43,384 nucleotides of DNA from JAIOSM01 sp964593725 (GCA_964593725.1 CAZQJS010000022.1:1-43384), one strand, 5' to 3'. Positions 34,336 through 42,614 are shown, numbered from the stretch's first letter. Notes: generated from the sequence alone by a model not told the origin. A program made the numbers and translations.

Positions 34336-36396
34336 ATGGGGAGATATCCTTTAATAGGGAGGCTTGCAATTGAAAATGGGTTCCTTTCAAAACAGGAACT
34401 TGATAAAGCCCTGTCTGGTTGTTCCGGGAACAGTCAAGACCCTGATAAGGAATTGATCAGGTATCTTGTTTCCAATAAACTTGTCTCCTCAAACAATATT
34501 GATAAGCTCATTGCAGCCATAGAAACAGAAAAAGATCAGAATTCTGAAATTAAATTCGGTGCCATTGCCATAAAAAAAGGTCTGATAAGCAGGAATAATT
34601 TAGATTTTATCCTTGAAGAACAGGAAAATGATATAGTGCATAAAAAGGAGACAAGGCTCCTGGGAGATATGCTCATTGAAGCTGGTATGATCACGGACAA
34701 GCAGCGTAATCTTGTTCTGGAAATACAAAATAAACTTATCAGAAAAGGTAAGGAGAATTCAGGACACAGGCACGATGACAGGGAAAAAGAAGAATTGTTG
34801 ATGGAGCCGGAGCCTTTGACACACGGTTTAAAACTTCAGATAACAATGGATTTTCTGGCAGCATTTCTTATTAAAACAGACAAGTTTGATAAAAGCTGTA
34901 CTGTCAATATTATTAAGGATATTTTAAGTGACAGGGATATCATTTATGGAGTAGTCACCGATGAGATGATAATCCATTTTTTAAAATCTTCTGTGTTTGA
35001 AAAAAAGCCTTTCCGCATTGCCAGGGGCATGGAACCTGTCCATGGAAGGAGCGCAGAGATAAAATATTTTTTTGATACAGAACCTTTAAAGGCAGGCGAT
35101 GTTAACATGGATGGGCAGATCGATTTTAAAGACCGTGGCAGGATTCCCCAGGTTGATAAAGGCATGGTCCTTGCTGCAAAAACCCCCATGGTTGAAGCAC
35201 AGCCAGGCAGAAATATATATGGAGCAGCCATTGATGTTGATCCTGTGAGTGATGATATATTAAAGCCGGGTAAGGGCGTGGAGTTGTCCCCGGATGGGCT
35301 TCAGGCCCTTGCTGCAGTAAAGGGGCATCCTGAGATCAAGGCTTCGGGTGAAATATGTGTACAGGAAGAGTATGTTATTAAGGGCGATGTGGATTATGAA
35401 ACCGGCCACATTGATTATGAAGGAGATATAAAAATCAAGGGATGCATAAAGAGCGGTTTCAGGGTTAAAGGCAATAATATCAAAGCCAATGAAATAGATG
35501 ATGGCATTATAGATGCAGGGGGCGATCTTATAATTTCCAATGGTATTAACAGCGGCAGGATATATGTCCAGGGAAATGTCACTGCAAAATTCATACATAA
35601 ATCCAATCTGACCTGTGTTGGTGATGTGTCAGTCCTAAAAGAGATCATAGATGCGGCAATCGGCAACAGGGGACAGTGTACCATGCCCTCTGGCAAGATC
35701 ATTTCATCCAGAATCACCTCAAAGATGGGAGTATTTGTCAAAGATATCGGCACAAAAAAAGGAAGGCCCAGCATTATTAGGGCAGGGTTTGATATTTTTA
35801 CCGAGCAGGAACTTGAGGAGAACAGGACAGCCCGTAGTGATTTGAATGCTTCACTGGAAGATATGGTTAAAAGTATTGAGAAGAAGAAAGAAGAGCTGGA
35901 AGCCGTGGAAAAAGAGATTGATGAGTGTGACAGGCTTAAGAGTTCCTCTGAGACATTTAAGGAAAAAATTATATATAAAATGGACTCTCTTAAAAGGAGT
36001 GATGCAGCAATTAAATTCCCTGAACCTGTTAAGGAGACCCTTAAAGACCTGGCAGGGGAAATTAAAAAGGCATGTAAAAACCTGGAGATCTGCAGAATAA
36101 AACAGAAGGAACTGGAAACGCAGATCAAAGAGCTGACCCGGAAAGTCGGCAGACAGAAATTGAGTATAAAAAAAACAGAGGCCAAAAAGCAGGGTATTAT
36201 CAAATGGATTGAAGAGAACCCTGGAAAGCCTGTAATAAATGTCAGCGGGATTATCATGGAAAAAACAATTATCAATGGTGTCCATTCCAGAAAAATCCTG
36301 GAGGAGCAGATGAAAAACGTCACCTTTGAAGAGAAGAGGGATACAACACCCGGTGCCGGCCCCAATGCATATATGATTGATATTGTTCAGCAGTAA
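34336..36396 (+). CDS. FapA-family (DUF342) protein with repeated N-terminal motif
   Basis: 686 residues. The N-terminus (about 1-135) contains four related units of the form G.LAI..G.IS...LDKAL (about 8-26, 41-61, 73-96, 108-131), reminiscent of GspE/MshE-type N-terminal repeats. From about 230 it is a FapA/DUF342 protein, with a right-handed beta-helix region (KASGEICVQEEYVIKGDVDY, DYEGDIKIKGCIKSGFRVKG) and a C-terminal coiled coil (about 500-615). FapA homologues bind polymers or cell-envelope targets and influence polar organelles or flagella. No flagellar genes are nearby. Confidence 0.8.
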   Translation: MGRYPLIGRLAIENGFLSKQELDKALSGCSGNSQDPDKELIRYLVSNKLVSSNNIDKLIAAIETEKDQNSEIKFGAIAIKKGLISRNNLDFILEEQENDIVHKKETRLLGDMLIEAGMITDKQRNLVLEIQNKLIRKGKENSGHRHDDREKEELLMEPEPLTHGLKLQITMDFLAAFLIKTDKFDKSCTVNIIKDILSDRDIIYGVVTDEMIIHFLKSSVFEKKPFRIARGMEPVHGRSAEIKYFFDTEPLKAGDVNMDGQIDFKDRGRIPQVDKGMVLAAKTPMVEAQPGRNIYGAAIDVDPVSDDILKPGKGVELSPDGLQALAAVKGHPEIKASGEICVQEEYVIKGDVDYETGHIDYEGDIKIKGCIKSGFRVKGNNIKANEIDDGIIDAGGDLIISNGINSGRIYVQGNVTAKFIHKSNLTCVGDVSVLKEIIDAAIGNRGQCTMPSGKIISSRITSKMGVFVKDIGTKKGRPSIIRAGFDIFTEQELEENRTARSDLNASLEDMVKSIEKKKEELEAVEKEIDECDRLKSSSETFKEKIIYKMDSLKRSDAAIKFPEPVKETLKDLAGEIKKACKNLEICRIKQKELETQIKELTRKVGRQKLSIKKTEAKKQGIIKWIEENPGKPVINVSGIIMEKTIINGVHSRKILEEQMKNVTFEEKRDTTPGAGPNAYMIDIVQQ

Positions 36397-36411
36397 TAAG
36401 AAGATAAAAGT

Positions 36412-36511
36412 NNNNNNNNNNNNNNNNNNNNNNNNNNNNNNNNNNNNNNNNNNNNNNNNNNNNNNNNNNNNNNNNNNNNNNNNNNNNNNNNNNNNNNNNN
36501 NNNNNNNNNNN
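36412..36511. other. Assembly gap (100 N)
   Basis: Exactly 100 undetermined bases, the conventional placeholder for a gap of unknown size. The bases on both sides read ATAAAAGT (36404-36411 and 36512-36519), so the flanks may overlap and the true gap may be nil. The downstream half of the fapA-lexA spacer is affected. Confidence 0.95.
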
Positions 36512-36540
36512 ATAAAAGTTCCAATTATTATTTAAACCCT

Positions 36541-36579
36541 GATATTTACATTGATATTTACATTCTCCTTTACTATAAT
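36541..36579 (+). promoter_or_regulatory. lexA promoter with tandem repeat
   Basis: TTGATA (36551-36556) and a perfect TATAAT (36574-36579) lie 17 bases apart. A perfect 12-base tandem repeat, GATATTTACATT twice (36541-36564), covers the -35 element and is a candidate LexA operator. The promoter requires the lexA start to be downstream of about 36586. Confidence 0.7.
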
Positions 36580-36613
36580 GGAGAAAATGGTAATTACAGC
36601 AAAGGGGCAGGGC

Positions 36614-37243
36614 ATGCAGAACAGTTTAACTGAAAAGCAGGAAAATTTTTTTCAATATATTAAAAAGATGGTTGAAAAAACAGGTTCAGTACCGAGTTTG
36701 CGGGCTGCTGCAGGAGATCTTGGTATCAGCCATGCTGCTGTTGCCCAAATGCTCAGGATGCTGGAGGAAAAGGGCTTTATCAGGCGGGAGGGGCGGTACA
36801 GCAGAACCATTCATATTTTAAACCGGCTGGGGGATATTGCAGGGCTTAACCGGTCGGTTGAAGTGCCGGTGATCGGGCGGATAACAGCAGGGCTCCCCAT
36901 GTATGCACAGCAGGAGTGGGAAGGCACCGTGCTGGTTGATTCCAGAATCTATCACGGAGAGAATCTTTTTGCACTGAGGGTTGCGGGCGAATCCATGAAA
37001 GATGCGGGAATTCTGGATCAGGATATTGCTGTATGTGAACCAAGGCAGTATGCCCGGAACAGTGAAATCGTGGCTGCTTTAATTAAAAACGAAGAGGCAA
37101 CCATAAAACGGTTTTTCCTGCACAGGGACTGTATTGAACTCAGGCCTGAAAATAGTGATTTTTTAACACAGAAATATGATTTCAGCGAAGTATTAATTCA
37201 GGGGAAGCTGGTGGGTATTGTCAGGGGAGATAATGCCCAATGA
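36614..37243 (+). CDS. lexA: LexA repressor
   Basis: 209 residues from the ATG at 36614, which has AAAGGGG upstream; earlier in-frame starts fall within the promoter. The N-terminal winged helix (about 1-70) has the LexA pattern VPSLRAAAGDLGISHAAVAQ. The self-cleavage site is Ala92-Gly93 (ITAGLP), with catalytic Ser127 (GESMKDAGI) and Lys165 (EATIKRFF). All elements needed for RecA-stimulated autocleavage are present, so it is the SOS repressor or a close paralogue. Confidence 0.93.
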   Translation: MQNSLTEKQENFFQYIKKMVEKTGSVPSLRAAAGDLGISHAAVAQMLRMLEEKGFIRREGRYSRTIHILNRLGDIAGLNRSVEVPVIGRITAGLPMYAQQEWEGTVLVDSRIYHGENLFALRVAGESMKDAGILDQDIAVCEPRQYARNSEIVAALIKNEEATIKRFFLHRDCIELRPENSDFLTQKYDFSEVLIQGKLVGIVRGDNAQ

Positions 37244-37294
37244 AGTTGATTGATAAGATAGTGCGGCAGGCTTCTGGAATCTATTGTACCGGAA

Positions 37295-37531
37295 TTATAA
37301 AATATCTTTTTTAAAGATTACTTTAATGGTATGGCCGTTGTATGTTACCTCCATGGGCTCTTTTATTTTCCTGCGCACACGTGTTTCTCTCCTGCTGTTT
37401 ACTGTTACCAATCCATCCTGGATGACCATTTTTGCCTGGCCTCCGGTTCCGCATAAACCAGTTGCCTTTAAAAGTTTATTCAGTTCAATATACTCCCTGG
37501 TGATTGTAAATATCTGTTCTGTTGTCCCCAT
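37295..37531 (-). CDS. S4-domain RNA-binding protein (YbcJ-like)
   Basis: 78 residues. The S4 fold is evident in YIELNKLLKATGLCGTGGQA followed by KMVIQDGLVTVNSRRETRVR. YbcJ-type proteins are single S4 domains linked to ribosome or RNA binding. The ATG at 37531 starts one base after the stop of the preceding gene, indicating coupled translation; GGAAAG lies about 14 bases before it. A TTG at 37555 would overlap that gene and is less likely. Confidence 0.85.
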   Translation of the reverse strand: MGTTEQIFTITREYIELNKLLKATGLCGTGGQAKMVIQDGLVTVNSRRETRVRRKIKEPMEVTYNGHTIKVIFKKDIL

Positions 37532-37532
37532 C

Positions 37533-38060
37533 CTATTCTTTCTTTCCAGTTCCAAGTTTTGTTAAATTTTTATCGTACATGCCAGTCAGGAGAAGGCTTC
37601 CATGCTTATCCACACTGAACCGGCCGTAGTATGCATCCTGATAGAGTTCACCATGGCCTTCCTGAAAGAAAAAAGCATTGGTTGCAAGTTCTATTGTTTT
37701 TTTGTGCATCCTGTAATGTATGAGAATTTCATTGTCAGATAAACTTTGATCTTGATATAGAGTTTTAAATGTTCCAATGTTCAGGTCATTAAGACTCACA
37801 ATAACATGACCGTCATTTAATGCTGTTTTTTCCGGCACAGATCTGCCTGCCTCTTTTTCCAGTATGGCATTGTAAACTTTATCAGACAACTCTAAACGCA
37901 GAGCCATGTAATCACCCTGCATTAAAGATCGAGGATCTACAGGTGCAAGGGCAAGATATACAAATTTATCGCTGTTTAAGTGCTTCTCCTTCTTTATAAT
38001 GGACAGGTTGACAATGCACAGGATGACAGCAAGGGATATTAAGGCAATCTTTTTAGACAT
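37533..38060 (-). CDS. GDYXXLXY-motif membrane-anchored protein
   Basis: 175 residues: one N-terminal membrane helix (about 5-22), then an extracytoplasmic domain with the family motif QGDYMALRLEL (48-58). Such proteins are encoded together with DUF2157 and DUF4401 proteins, as here, and form a conserved but uncharacterised membrane module. It overlaps the DUF4401 gene by 8 bases. Confidence 0.85.
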   Translation of the reverse strand: MSKKIALISLAVILCIVNLSIIKKEKHLNSDKFVYLALAPVDPRSLMQGDYMALRLELSDKVYNAILEKEAGRSVPEKTALNDGHVIVSLNDLNIGTFKTLYQDQSLSDNEILIHYRMHKKTIELATNAFFFQEGHGELYQDAYYGRFSVDKHGSLLLTGMYDKNLTKLGTGKKE

Positions 38061-39108
38061 CTATTATTTCCTCCCTTCCGGATAAAATACAGCCCATTAT
38101 CCAACGTCCGGTTAGCAGAATAATGCCTGTAATGAACAGTATCTGGGCTTTGACAAGCAGGGTTGTATCGAGCAGATAATAATAGTAAGACATGTATATA
38201 AGAAGGGATATGATGCCCATACCAAGCAGAACACGATTGGAAGCGCTGAAACCAAGCAGAATGATTACAATGCCATATGATATTCCCAGGGCTTTCAGGG
38301 ATACAGCACACAGGAGTAATGTGACTGCAATGGCAAGTATTCCCCCGCGTCCGTGGAAAGGTATGCAATGACGTTTCAATAGTTTCAGCACCACATAAAG
38401 TGCTGCAGCCAGTGTAATGAATTCCGCTGACCAGTACAGGGATACTGAATATATTATATTGTCTGCATAAGACAACAACTCGAGTAATTGAGGTATTGAT
38501 ATGAAAAATTTCAGGGAGATCAAAGCCAGTATCAGGCCATAACCTGCTGCCCGCATCTTTTTAGATATTTTGGGAAATTTGAATTCATTGAGCCACACCC
38601 ATGCGGCCATGAACAGAATTATGCTGCAAAGGAAGATGTATTGAAGCAAAAATATCATGGCTATGGCTGCAAATAATGTTGAGAGAACACAATGGATGAA
38701 ATCGGGCATGATTATAATTAAAGCTATCTCCAGAAGAACAGTTGCTGACCATGGCGATATTTCAAATATATCAACAAGGGCAAATATGGTAAGAACCTGG
38801 CCGGCCAAGCTCAGAACAAGGGCCAGGTGTTCAAAAAAATCGCCCGTTATTGTAAAAAACATTATTAAAGCTCCACCCATGAATGCCATGCCGATTAACA
38901 GGATTATAACAGTGTTGCTCAGAATAACTTCAAGGCCAATGCCAAGAACAACGGATAAGAGCAGGAACAGTGCTGCAAGCCATCCGGTAAACGCCAGCAG
39001 CGCTTTCAAATACCAGGGCGGCTCTGACCTGCCGGTTGATGGGGGAAGCTCCTGAATCAGATTCAAGTTAAACAATCTTGTTAGTAATTGCTCATTTTGT
39101 TTGTTCAT
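38053..39108 (-). CDS. DUF4401 polytopic membrane protein
   Basis: 351 residues with about ten hydrophobic helices and a short N-terminal cytoplasmic section (LNLIQELPPSTGRSEPPWYL, then KALLAFTGWLAALFLLL) typical of DUF4401. Its start overlaps the end of the DUF2157 gene by 4 bases and its end overlaps the GDYXXLXY gene by 8, so the three are tightly coupled. Function unknown; a transport or complex-scaffold role is only a guess. Confidence 0.8.
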   Translation of the reverse strand: MNKQNEQLLTRLFNLNLIQELPPSTGRSEPPWYLKALLAFTGWLAALFLLLSVVLGIGLEVILSNTVIILLIGMAFMGGALIMFFTITGDFFEHLALVLSLAGQVLTIFALVDIFEISPWSATVLLEIALIIIMPDFIHCVLSTLFAAIAMIFLLQYIFLCSIILFMAAWVWLNEFKFPKISKKMRAAGYGLILALISLKFFISIPQLLELLSYADNIIYSVSLYWSAEFITLAAALYVVLKLLKRHCIPFHGRGGILAIAVTLLLCAVSLKALGISYGIVIILLGFSASNRVLLGMGIISLLIYMSYYYYLLDTTLLVKAQILFITGIILLTGRWIMGCILSGREEIIDV

Positions 39109-40067
39109 GAATTAAGCTCCTGATTTATTTTCTTAAGCCAGAATACTGAACCTGCGCCCAGAGCAATGATAACAAATGCTGTTACTAAAGCATTGGAAGC
39201 GTTAAGGTGCCAATTGTACAGCATAAGCGAGACTATCACAACAATGACCGATATGCACAGGCAGGCAAGCATGAACAATTCAGGCTTTACTTTTCGATAA
39301 ATATAATACATGGCACCAAGCCAGAGGAACCAGGCCAGCCATGGAAATATTTCATCCTCTCCATTGTTGAATATTACATTCACCACAATCATGGTGATAG
39401 GAACAGCATTGCCCGCTGCAAGTACACGTAATGCCCACTGTTTTGATAACCATGGGCATTTTGTTCTTAACAGTTCAAAGGCTGTAAGGATCAGGGCATT
39501 AACAAAAAATATAAAGAAAAACGTATTTGTGAAGAGACTGAATGATAGAAAGATATTTTGGAATGTATTGATAAACAGAAAAATGGAAAGGTCTATAAGT
39601 GCTGTCCAGACTAACCATATGCCGGGGAAACGCCCGATAAGTGCCCAGGGCAGCATCAGAATTGCCCAGTTAAAGAAGAGGTGCCAGGGGTCAGCTCCGG
39701 TCTGATAGGTCTGGTTAAACAGGGCAAGTAGAACACCAAGCAGAAGTGTTGAAATCAGGAGCGCTGCCTTGCCTGCAACCTTTTCATGCCCAAATTTATA
39801 GTAAACTGCAATGGATAAAATCAGCAAAAATTCAACAATACCGAATTTAGCAAAACGACCCACTTTATTCCAGTTCCAGGCAGTAAAAAAGACAACTGAT
39901 ACAGCCAGGGCAACTCCTCCGAGCCAAAGCATCATATGGTCAATAAAAGTATACCAGGAGCTGGCATTGGGGTAAATTTCAGTTGTAATAAGGGCGTCTG
40001 CAATTTTATCTTCTGGCAGGTACCCATGTTCAATCAGGTCAATAATCTGGTTACGGGGGGAAGTCAT
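39105..40067 (-). CDS. DUF2157 polytopic membrane protein
   Basis: 320 residues. A soluble N-terminal part (IDLIEHGYLPEDKIADALI) is followed by about nine membrane helices beginning WLGGVALAVSVVFFTAWNWN, matching DUF2157. It leads the DUF2157-DUF4401-GDYXXLXY trio. It lies 32 bases after the flavoenzyme gene on the same strand without a visible terminator, so it may be transcribed from the same upstream promoter. Confidence 0.82.
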   Translation of the reverse strand: MTSPRNQIIDLIEHGYLPEDKIADALITTEIYPNASSWYTFIDHMMLWLGGVALAVSVVFFTAWNWNKVGRFAKFGIVEFLLILSIAVYYKFGHEKVAGKAALLISTLLLGVLLALFNQTYQTGADPWHLFFNWAILMLPWALIGRFPGIWLVWTALIDLSIFLFINTFQNIFLSFSLFTNTFFFIFFVNALILTAFELLRTKCPWLSKQWALRVLAAGNAVPITMIVVNVIFNNGEDEIFPWLAWFLWLGAMYYIYRKVKPELFMLACLCISVIVVIVSLMLYNWHLNASNALVTAFVIIALGAGSVFWLKKINQELNS

Positions 40068-40099
40068 AATTCAATCCTGTTTTAAATTAATCACGGCTT

Positions 40100-41635
40100 T
40101 TATGGTCCAATACCATATCTTCCGGGAGCTATTATGCCATTGGGATCCAGTGCTTTTTTTAAGTTATGGAAAGTCGCAGCTTTGTTTTTATCATATCTTA
40201 TATCCATTCCTGTTACAGGTTTTCTGTAGGAATTTATTCCTGTCTCTGCACCTTTTCTGTTCAGGGCATTGAACAGGTCATGGGCTTTTTTGCATTGGCC
40301 TTTATCACTTTTGTCAAAACTGATACTGATAATACCAACAATCCTGTCCGGGCTGATAAGAGTCATGGTAACCGGTAGTTCAAATCCATACTCGTTAAAG
40401 AGAGCTTCTGCATCCTTAACAACTCTTCTTGAGTCGGTTCCATTGGCCGGATATGTGGGAGAATACCACAGCAGCCCCATGTCCGCATCATCCTTTACCC
40501 GCCATTTGATATTATCAAAGGCCTGGTTTGACGGCACTCCTTTTCCAAGTCCATGTACATATTCAAGGGCTTTGATGCTCTGGTTCAATGAATTGCGCAG
40601 GCCCGGCAGCATAAAATTATGGTTAAATATTTTCCTTAACAGATTTAATTTTCCGTCGGAAATAAACATTACATCTGCAAACTTAAAACTCTGCCTTATT
40701 TTCCTTTTTTTTATCTTTATCTCACCACAAGTGCCGTAAATTCCGCCAAGCGCTGTCCAGTAACCAACTTTCACCAATGGAGTACTCATAATCTTTACTG
40801 CATCTCCTGAAGTCAATATTTTATTTTCAAATCCATCGGGACAGGTTCTGGTGGAGACCATGGATCTTACTGCATTGGCTATGTGAACAAGGCTTGTAAG
40901 GATATTCTGTCTTTTAAGCTCACTGATTGTATCCACTAAGGCTTCCAGATCCCGGTCATTTTTCACCTTTATAATAAAGGATTCATAACGTTCAGGAATG
41001 GGCATTAATTTAACTTTTATACTTGTTACAATGCCAAAGTTGGATTGTACAAAAAGAGCGCTTAAATCAGGGCCCAGGCCGGGGAAAATACCGGTTTGCA
41101 GCACTGTTCCGTTGCCCAGAACAACCTGGAGATCAGATATGGCCCTTCTCCTGTTTCCCTTTGGTGTATGGCCGAATCCGCCCTCAAGGGAATTGCCGAC
41201 AATGCTTGCATCCAGTCCCGATCCTGTAGCATCCATCCAGAATCTGGAATCATTGGCTTTTAGAAAATCATTGAGCTGTCCCTGGGATACTCCTGGCTGA
41301 ACATAGACAGTGCCATGTCTGTTATCAAACCCGTAAATTTTATTCATTTTTCTTAAATCCACTATGACATGACCGTCTGAGACTGGTGCAATGTCCCCAT
41401 AACCTACATTTTTGCCCCTGCTCACAGCATGCAGGGGAGTAAGGTATTTATTTGCAATGCCAATGATTTTTTCCACATCTTCTGTTGACAGAGGATAAAC
41501 CACAGCTTTGGCCTGTCTTTTTACGCCCAGTGTGTTATCAAGCATGGTTTCAAGGGTTTTAACATCGCTTATAACATTTTCACTGCCAAGGGCATTTACC
41601 AGGGCAGTAACTATTTCAGATAGCTTTTCAACCAT
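40100..41635 (-). CDS. VAO/PCMH-family FAD-linked oxidoreductase
   Basis: 511 residues. The FAD-binding domain carries PLHAVSRGKNVGYGD and WMDATGSGLDASIVGNSLEG (then GFGHTPKGNRR), and the C-terminus has KKALDPNGIIAPGRYGIGP, all characteristic of the vanillyl-alcohol oxidase/4-cresol methylhydroxylase family that oxidises para-alkyl phenols. At the position of the FAD-linking His in VAO (AHLFFSP) it has GLLWYSP, so the cofactor may be bound without that covalent link. No cytochrome subunit gene is adjacent. It lies 38 bases after the acyltransferase gene, which suggests a joint pathway. The substrate is inferred only from the family. Confidence 0.8.
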   Translation of the reverse strand: MVEKLSEIVTALVNALGSENVISDVKTLETMLDNTLGVKRQAKAVVYPLSTEDVEKIIGIANKYLTPLHAVSRGKNVGYGDIAPVSDGHVIVDLRKMNKIYGFDNRHGTVYVQPGVSQGQLNDFLKANDSRFWMDATGSGLDASIVGNSLEGGFGHTPKGNRRRAISDLQVVLGNGTVLQTGIFPGLGPDLSALFVQSNFGIVTSIKVKLMPIPERYESFIIKVKNDRDLEALVDTISELKRQNILTSLVHIANAVRSMVSTRTCPDGFENKILTSGDAVKIMSTPLVKVGYWTALGGIYGTCGEIKIKKRKIRQSFKFADVMFISDGKLNLLRKIFNHNFMLPGLRNSLNQSIKALEYVHGLGKGVPSNQAFDNIKWRVKDDADMGLLWYSPTYPANGTDSRRVVKDAEALFNEYGFELPVTMTLISPDRIVGIISISFDKSDKGQCKKAHDLFNALNRKGAETGINSYRKPVTGMDIRYDKNKAATFHNLKKALDPNGIIAPGRYGIGP

Positions 41636-41673
41636 GCCACGCTCTCTCCATAAAATCCATGAGTATTGTCCCT

Positions 41674-42411
41674 TTAACCTGTGCTCTCAAAGTACTGCCT
41701 TTCCAGAATGCTTTTCTTTATTTCCAATGCCTTTGAACGATAGGGCTCCTGTATACCACTGGTATTGATGTGCATGACTATGGCATGGTTGTTTATTCCG
41801 GGATAAATTACATTCCGTGTGCCAGGGAGAACCCTGAAACCAAGTCGTTCATACATGGGGGAGTGATCAGGGTGTACGGCAATTATGCAATCATCAAGCC
41901 TGTGTCGGAGTGCCTGGCCAATTGCGAATTGAGCAAGAGTTAATGCAATTCCATGTTTCCAATGGGAAGGCAGTACAGTAAGCCTGCTTGTCTCAACAAT
42001 TTTTCTGTTGGTTGAATAACACTCCTCTAAAAACCCATCAATATCAAATGCCTGTATCAAAGGGAATTTGCAGCTCCTTGACATTGTTTTAAACCTTTTA
42101 TCTTTTAATGATCCTATTATCTCCGTCAGGGTATCAAGACATTCGCATTTTAAGTCTTTATAAATAAATCTGAATGTCCCGATTATCCGGCCGCTCTCTT
42201 TTTCAAACACAGCAAAAAATCTTGAATACATATCCCAGGCATCAATATCCATTTTATCATCATTGGTTTCAATATACTTTACCCGGGAATAGACCATATA
42301 TCGTATACGGAAATATTCCAGAAGTTCATTTTTATCAAAGATCTCTTTAAAAACAAAGATTTTTCTGATTGAAGAATCGGTCTGTTTTTCACGTAATTTT
42401 TCCCGGATCAT
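41674..42411 (-). CDS. FeeM/LuxI-like N-acyl amino acid synthase (autoinducer-synthase fold)
   Basis: 245 residues of the GNAT-related autoinducer-synthase fold. Conserved positions are present: R35/R37 in FRIRYMVYSR, D57/D60 (IDAWD), R81 in GTFRFI, and E140-T-S-R143 in VETSRLTVLP, plus a C-terminal acyltransferase core (HGIALTLAQF, HSPMYERLGFRVLPG). The family includes LuxI, FeeM-type N-acyl amino acid synthases and PEP-CTERM/exosortase-linked acyltransferases; the length and the ETSRL motif favour the last two. It would transfer a fatty acyl group from acyl-ACP to an amine. A promoter and a palindrome lie upstream. Confidence 0.75.
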   Translation of the reverse strand: MIREKLREKQTDSSIRKIFVFKEIFDKNELLEYFRIRYMVYSRVKYIETNDDKMDIDAWDMYSRFFAVFEKESGRIIGTFRFIYKDLKCECLDTLTEIIGSLKDKRFKTMSRSCKFPLIQAFDIDGFLEECYSTNRKIVETSRLTVLPSHWKHGIALTLAQFAIGQALRHRLDDCIIAVHPDHSPMYERLGFRVLPGTRNVIYPGINNHAIVMHINTSGIQEPYRSKALEIKKSILERQYFESTG

Positions 42412-42447
42412 ACTATTACCTCATGGATAAACGGTTATGCTTTGTCA

Positions 42448-42462
42448 ACTGCCCTGGGCAGT
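42448..42462. promoter_or_regulatory. 15-base perfect palindrome before the acyltransferase gene
   Basis: ACTGCCC-T-GGGCAGT lies 37 bases before the start codon and overlaps a second TTGACA. The one-base centre disfavours a terminator hairpin. It resembles the inverted ACTG...CAGT half-sites of lux-type boxes, but no LuxR gene is in the window. Confidence 0.5.
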
Positions 42463-42512
42463 CAGAATAACTTTCCGAGACAAAGTAGTAAAAAATTAGT
42501 AAACTTCAAATT

Positions 42513-42541
42513 TATATATTTATTTGTTGCATGAATGTCAA
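42513..42541 (-). promoter_or_regulatory. Promoter of the acyltransferase-flavoenzyme operon
   Basis: On the minus strand TTGACA (42541-42536) and TATATA (42518-42513) are exactly 17 bases apart, giving a leader of about 95 bases that contains the palindrome at 42448-42462. Apart from this, the palindrome and the tRNA remnant, the 42412-42745 interval holds nothing that I can name. Confidence 0.65.
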
Positions 42542-42586
42542 GGAAAAATAGCGTGGAACAATAAAAAATAAATGTTTCACGGTGAA

Positions 42587-42614
42587 TGGCATGCCCGGAG
42601 GGATTCGAACCCCC
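42587..42614 (-). other. tRNA 3'-end remnant (possible attachment site)
   Basis: The minus strand shows a T arm (GGGGG-TTCGAAT-CCCTC), a 3' acceptor strand CGGGCAT, discriminator G and CCA (42589-42587). The matching 5' half, which should begin with about ATGCCCG near 42662, is absent; AT-rich unrelated sequence takes its place. Such 3' tRNA ends are left by integrases that recombine at the tRNA 3' end. Confidence 0.6.

Noticed and set aside
35415..36365. A 316-codon open frame antisense to the FapA-like gene
   Set aside because: The product is a Ser/Phe/Ile-rich string without domain features, typical of the reverse strand of a Lys/Glu-rich coding region; the plus-strand gene has clear family motifs.
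36541..36564. CRISPR or longer tandem array
   Set aside because: Only two units without spacers; it fits a promoter-associated operator.
42448..42462. Terminator hairpin
   Set aside because: A one-base centre and no T run; it also lies before, not after, a gene.
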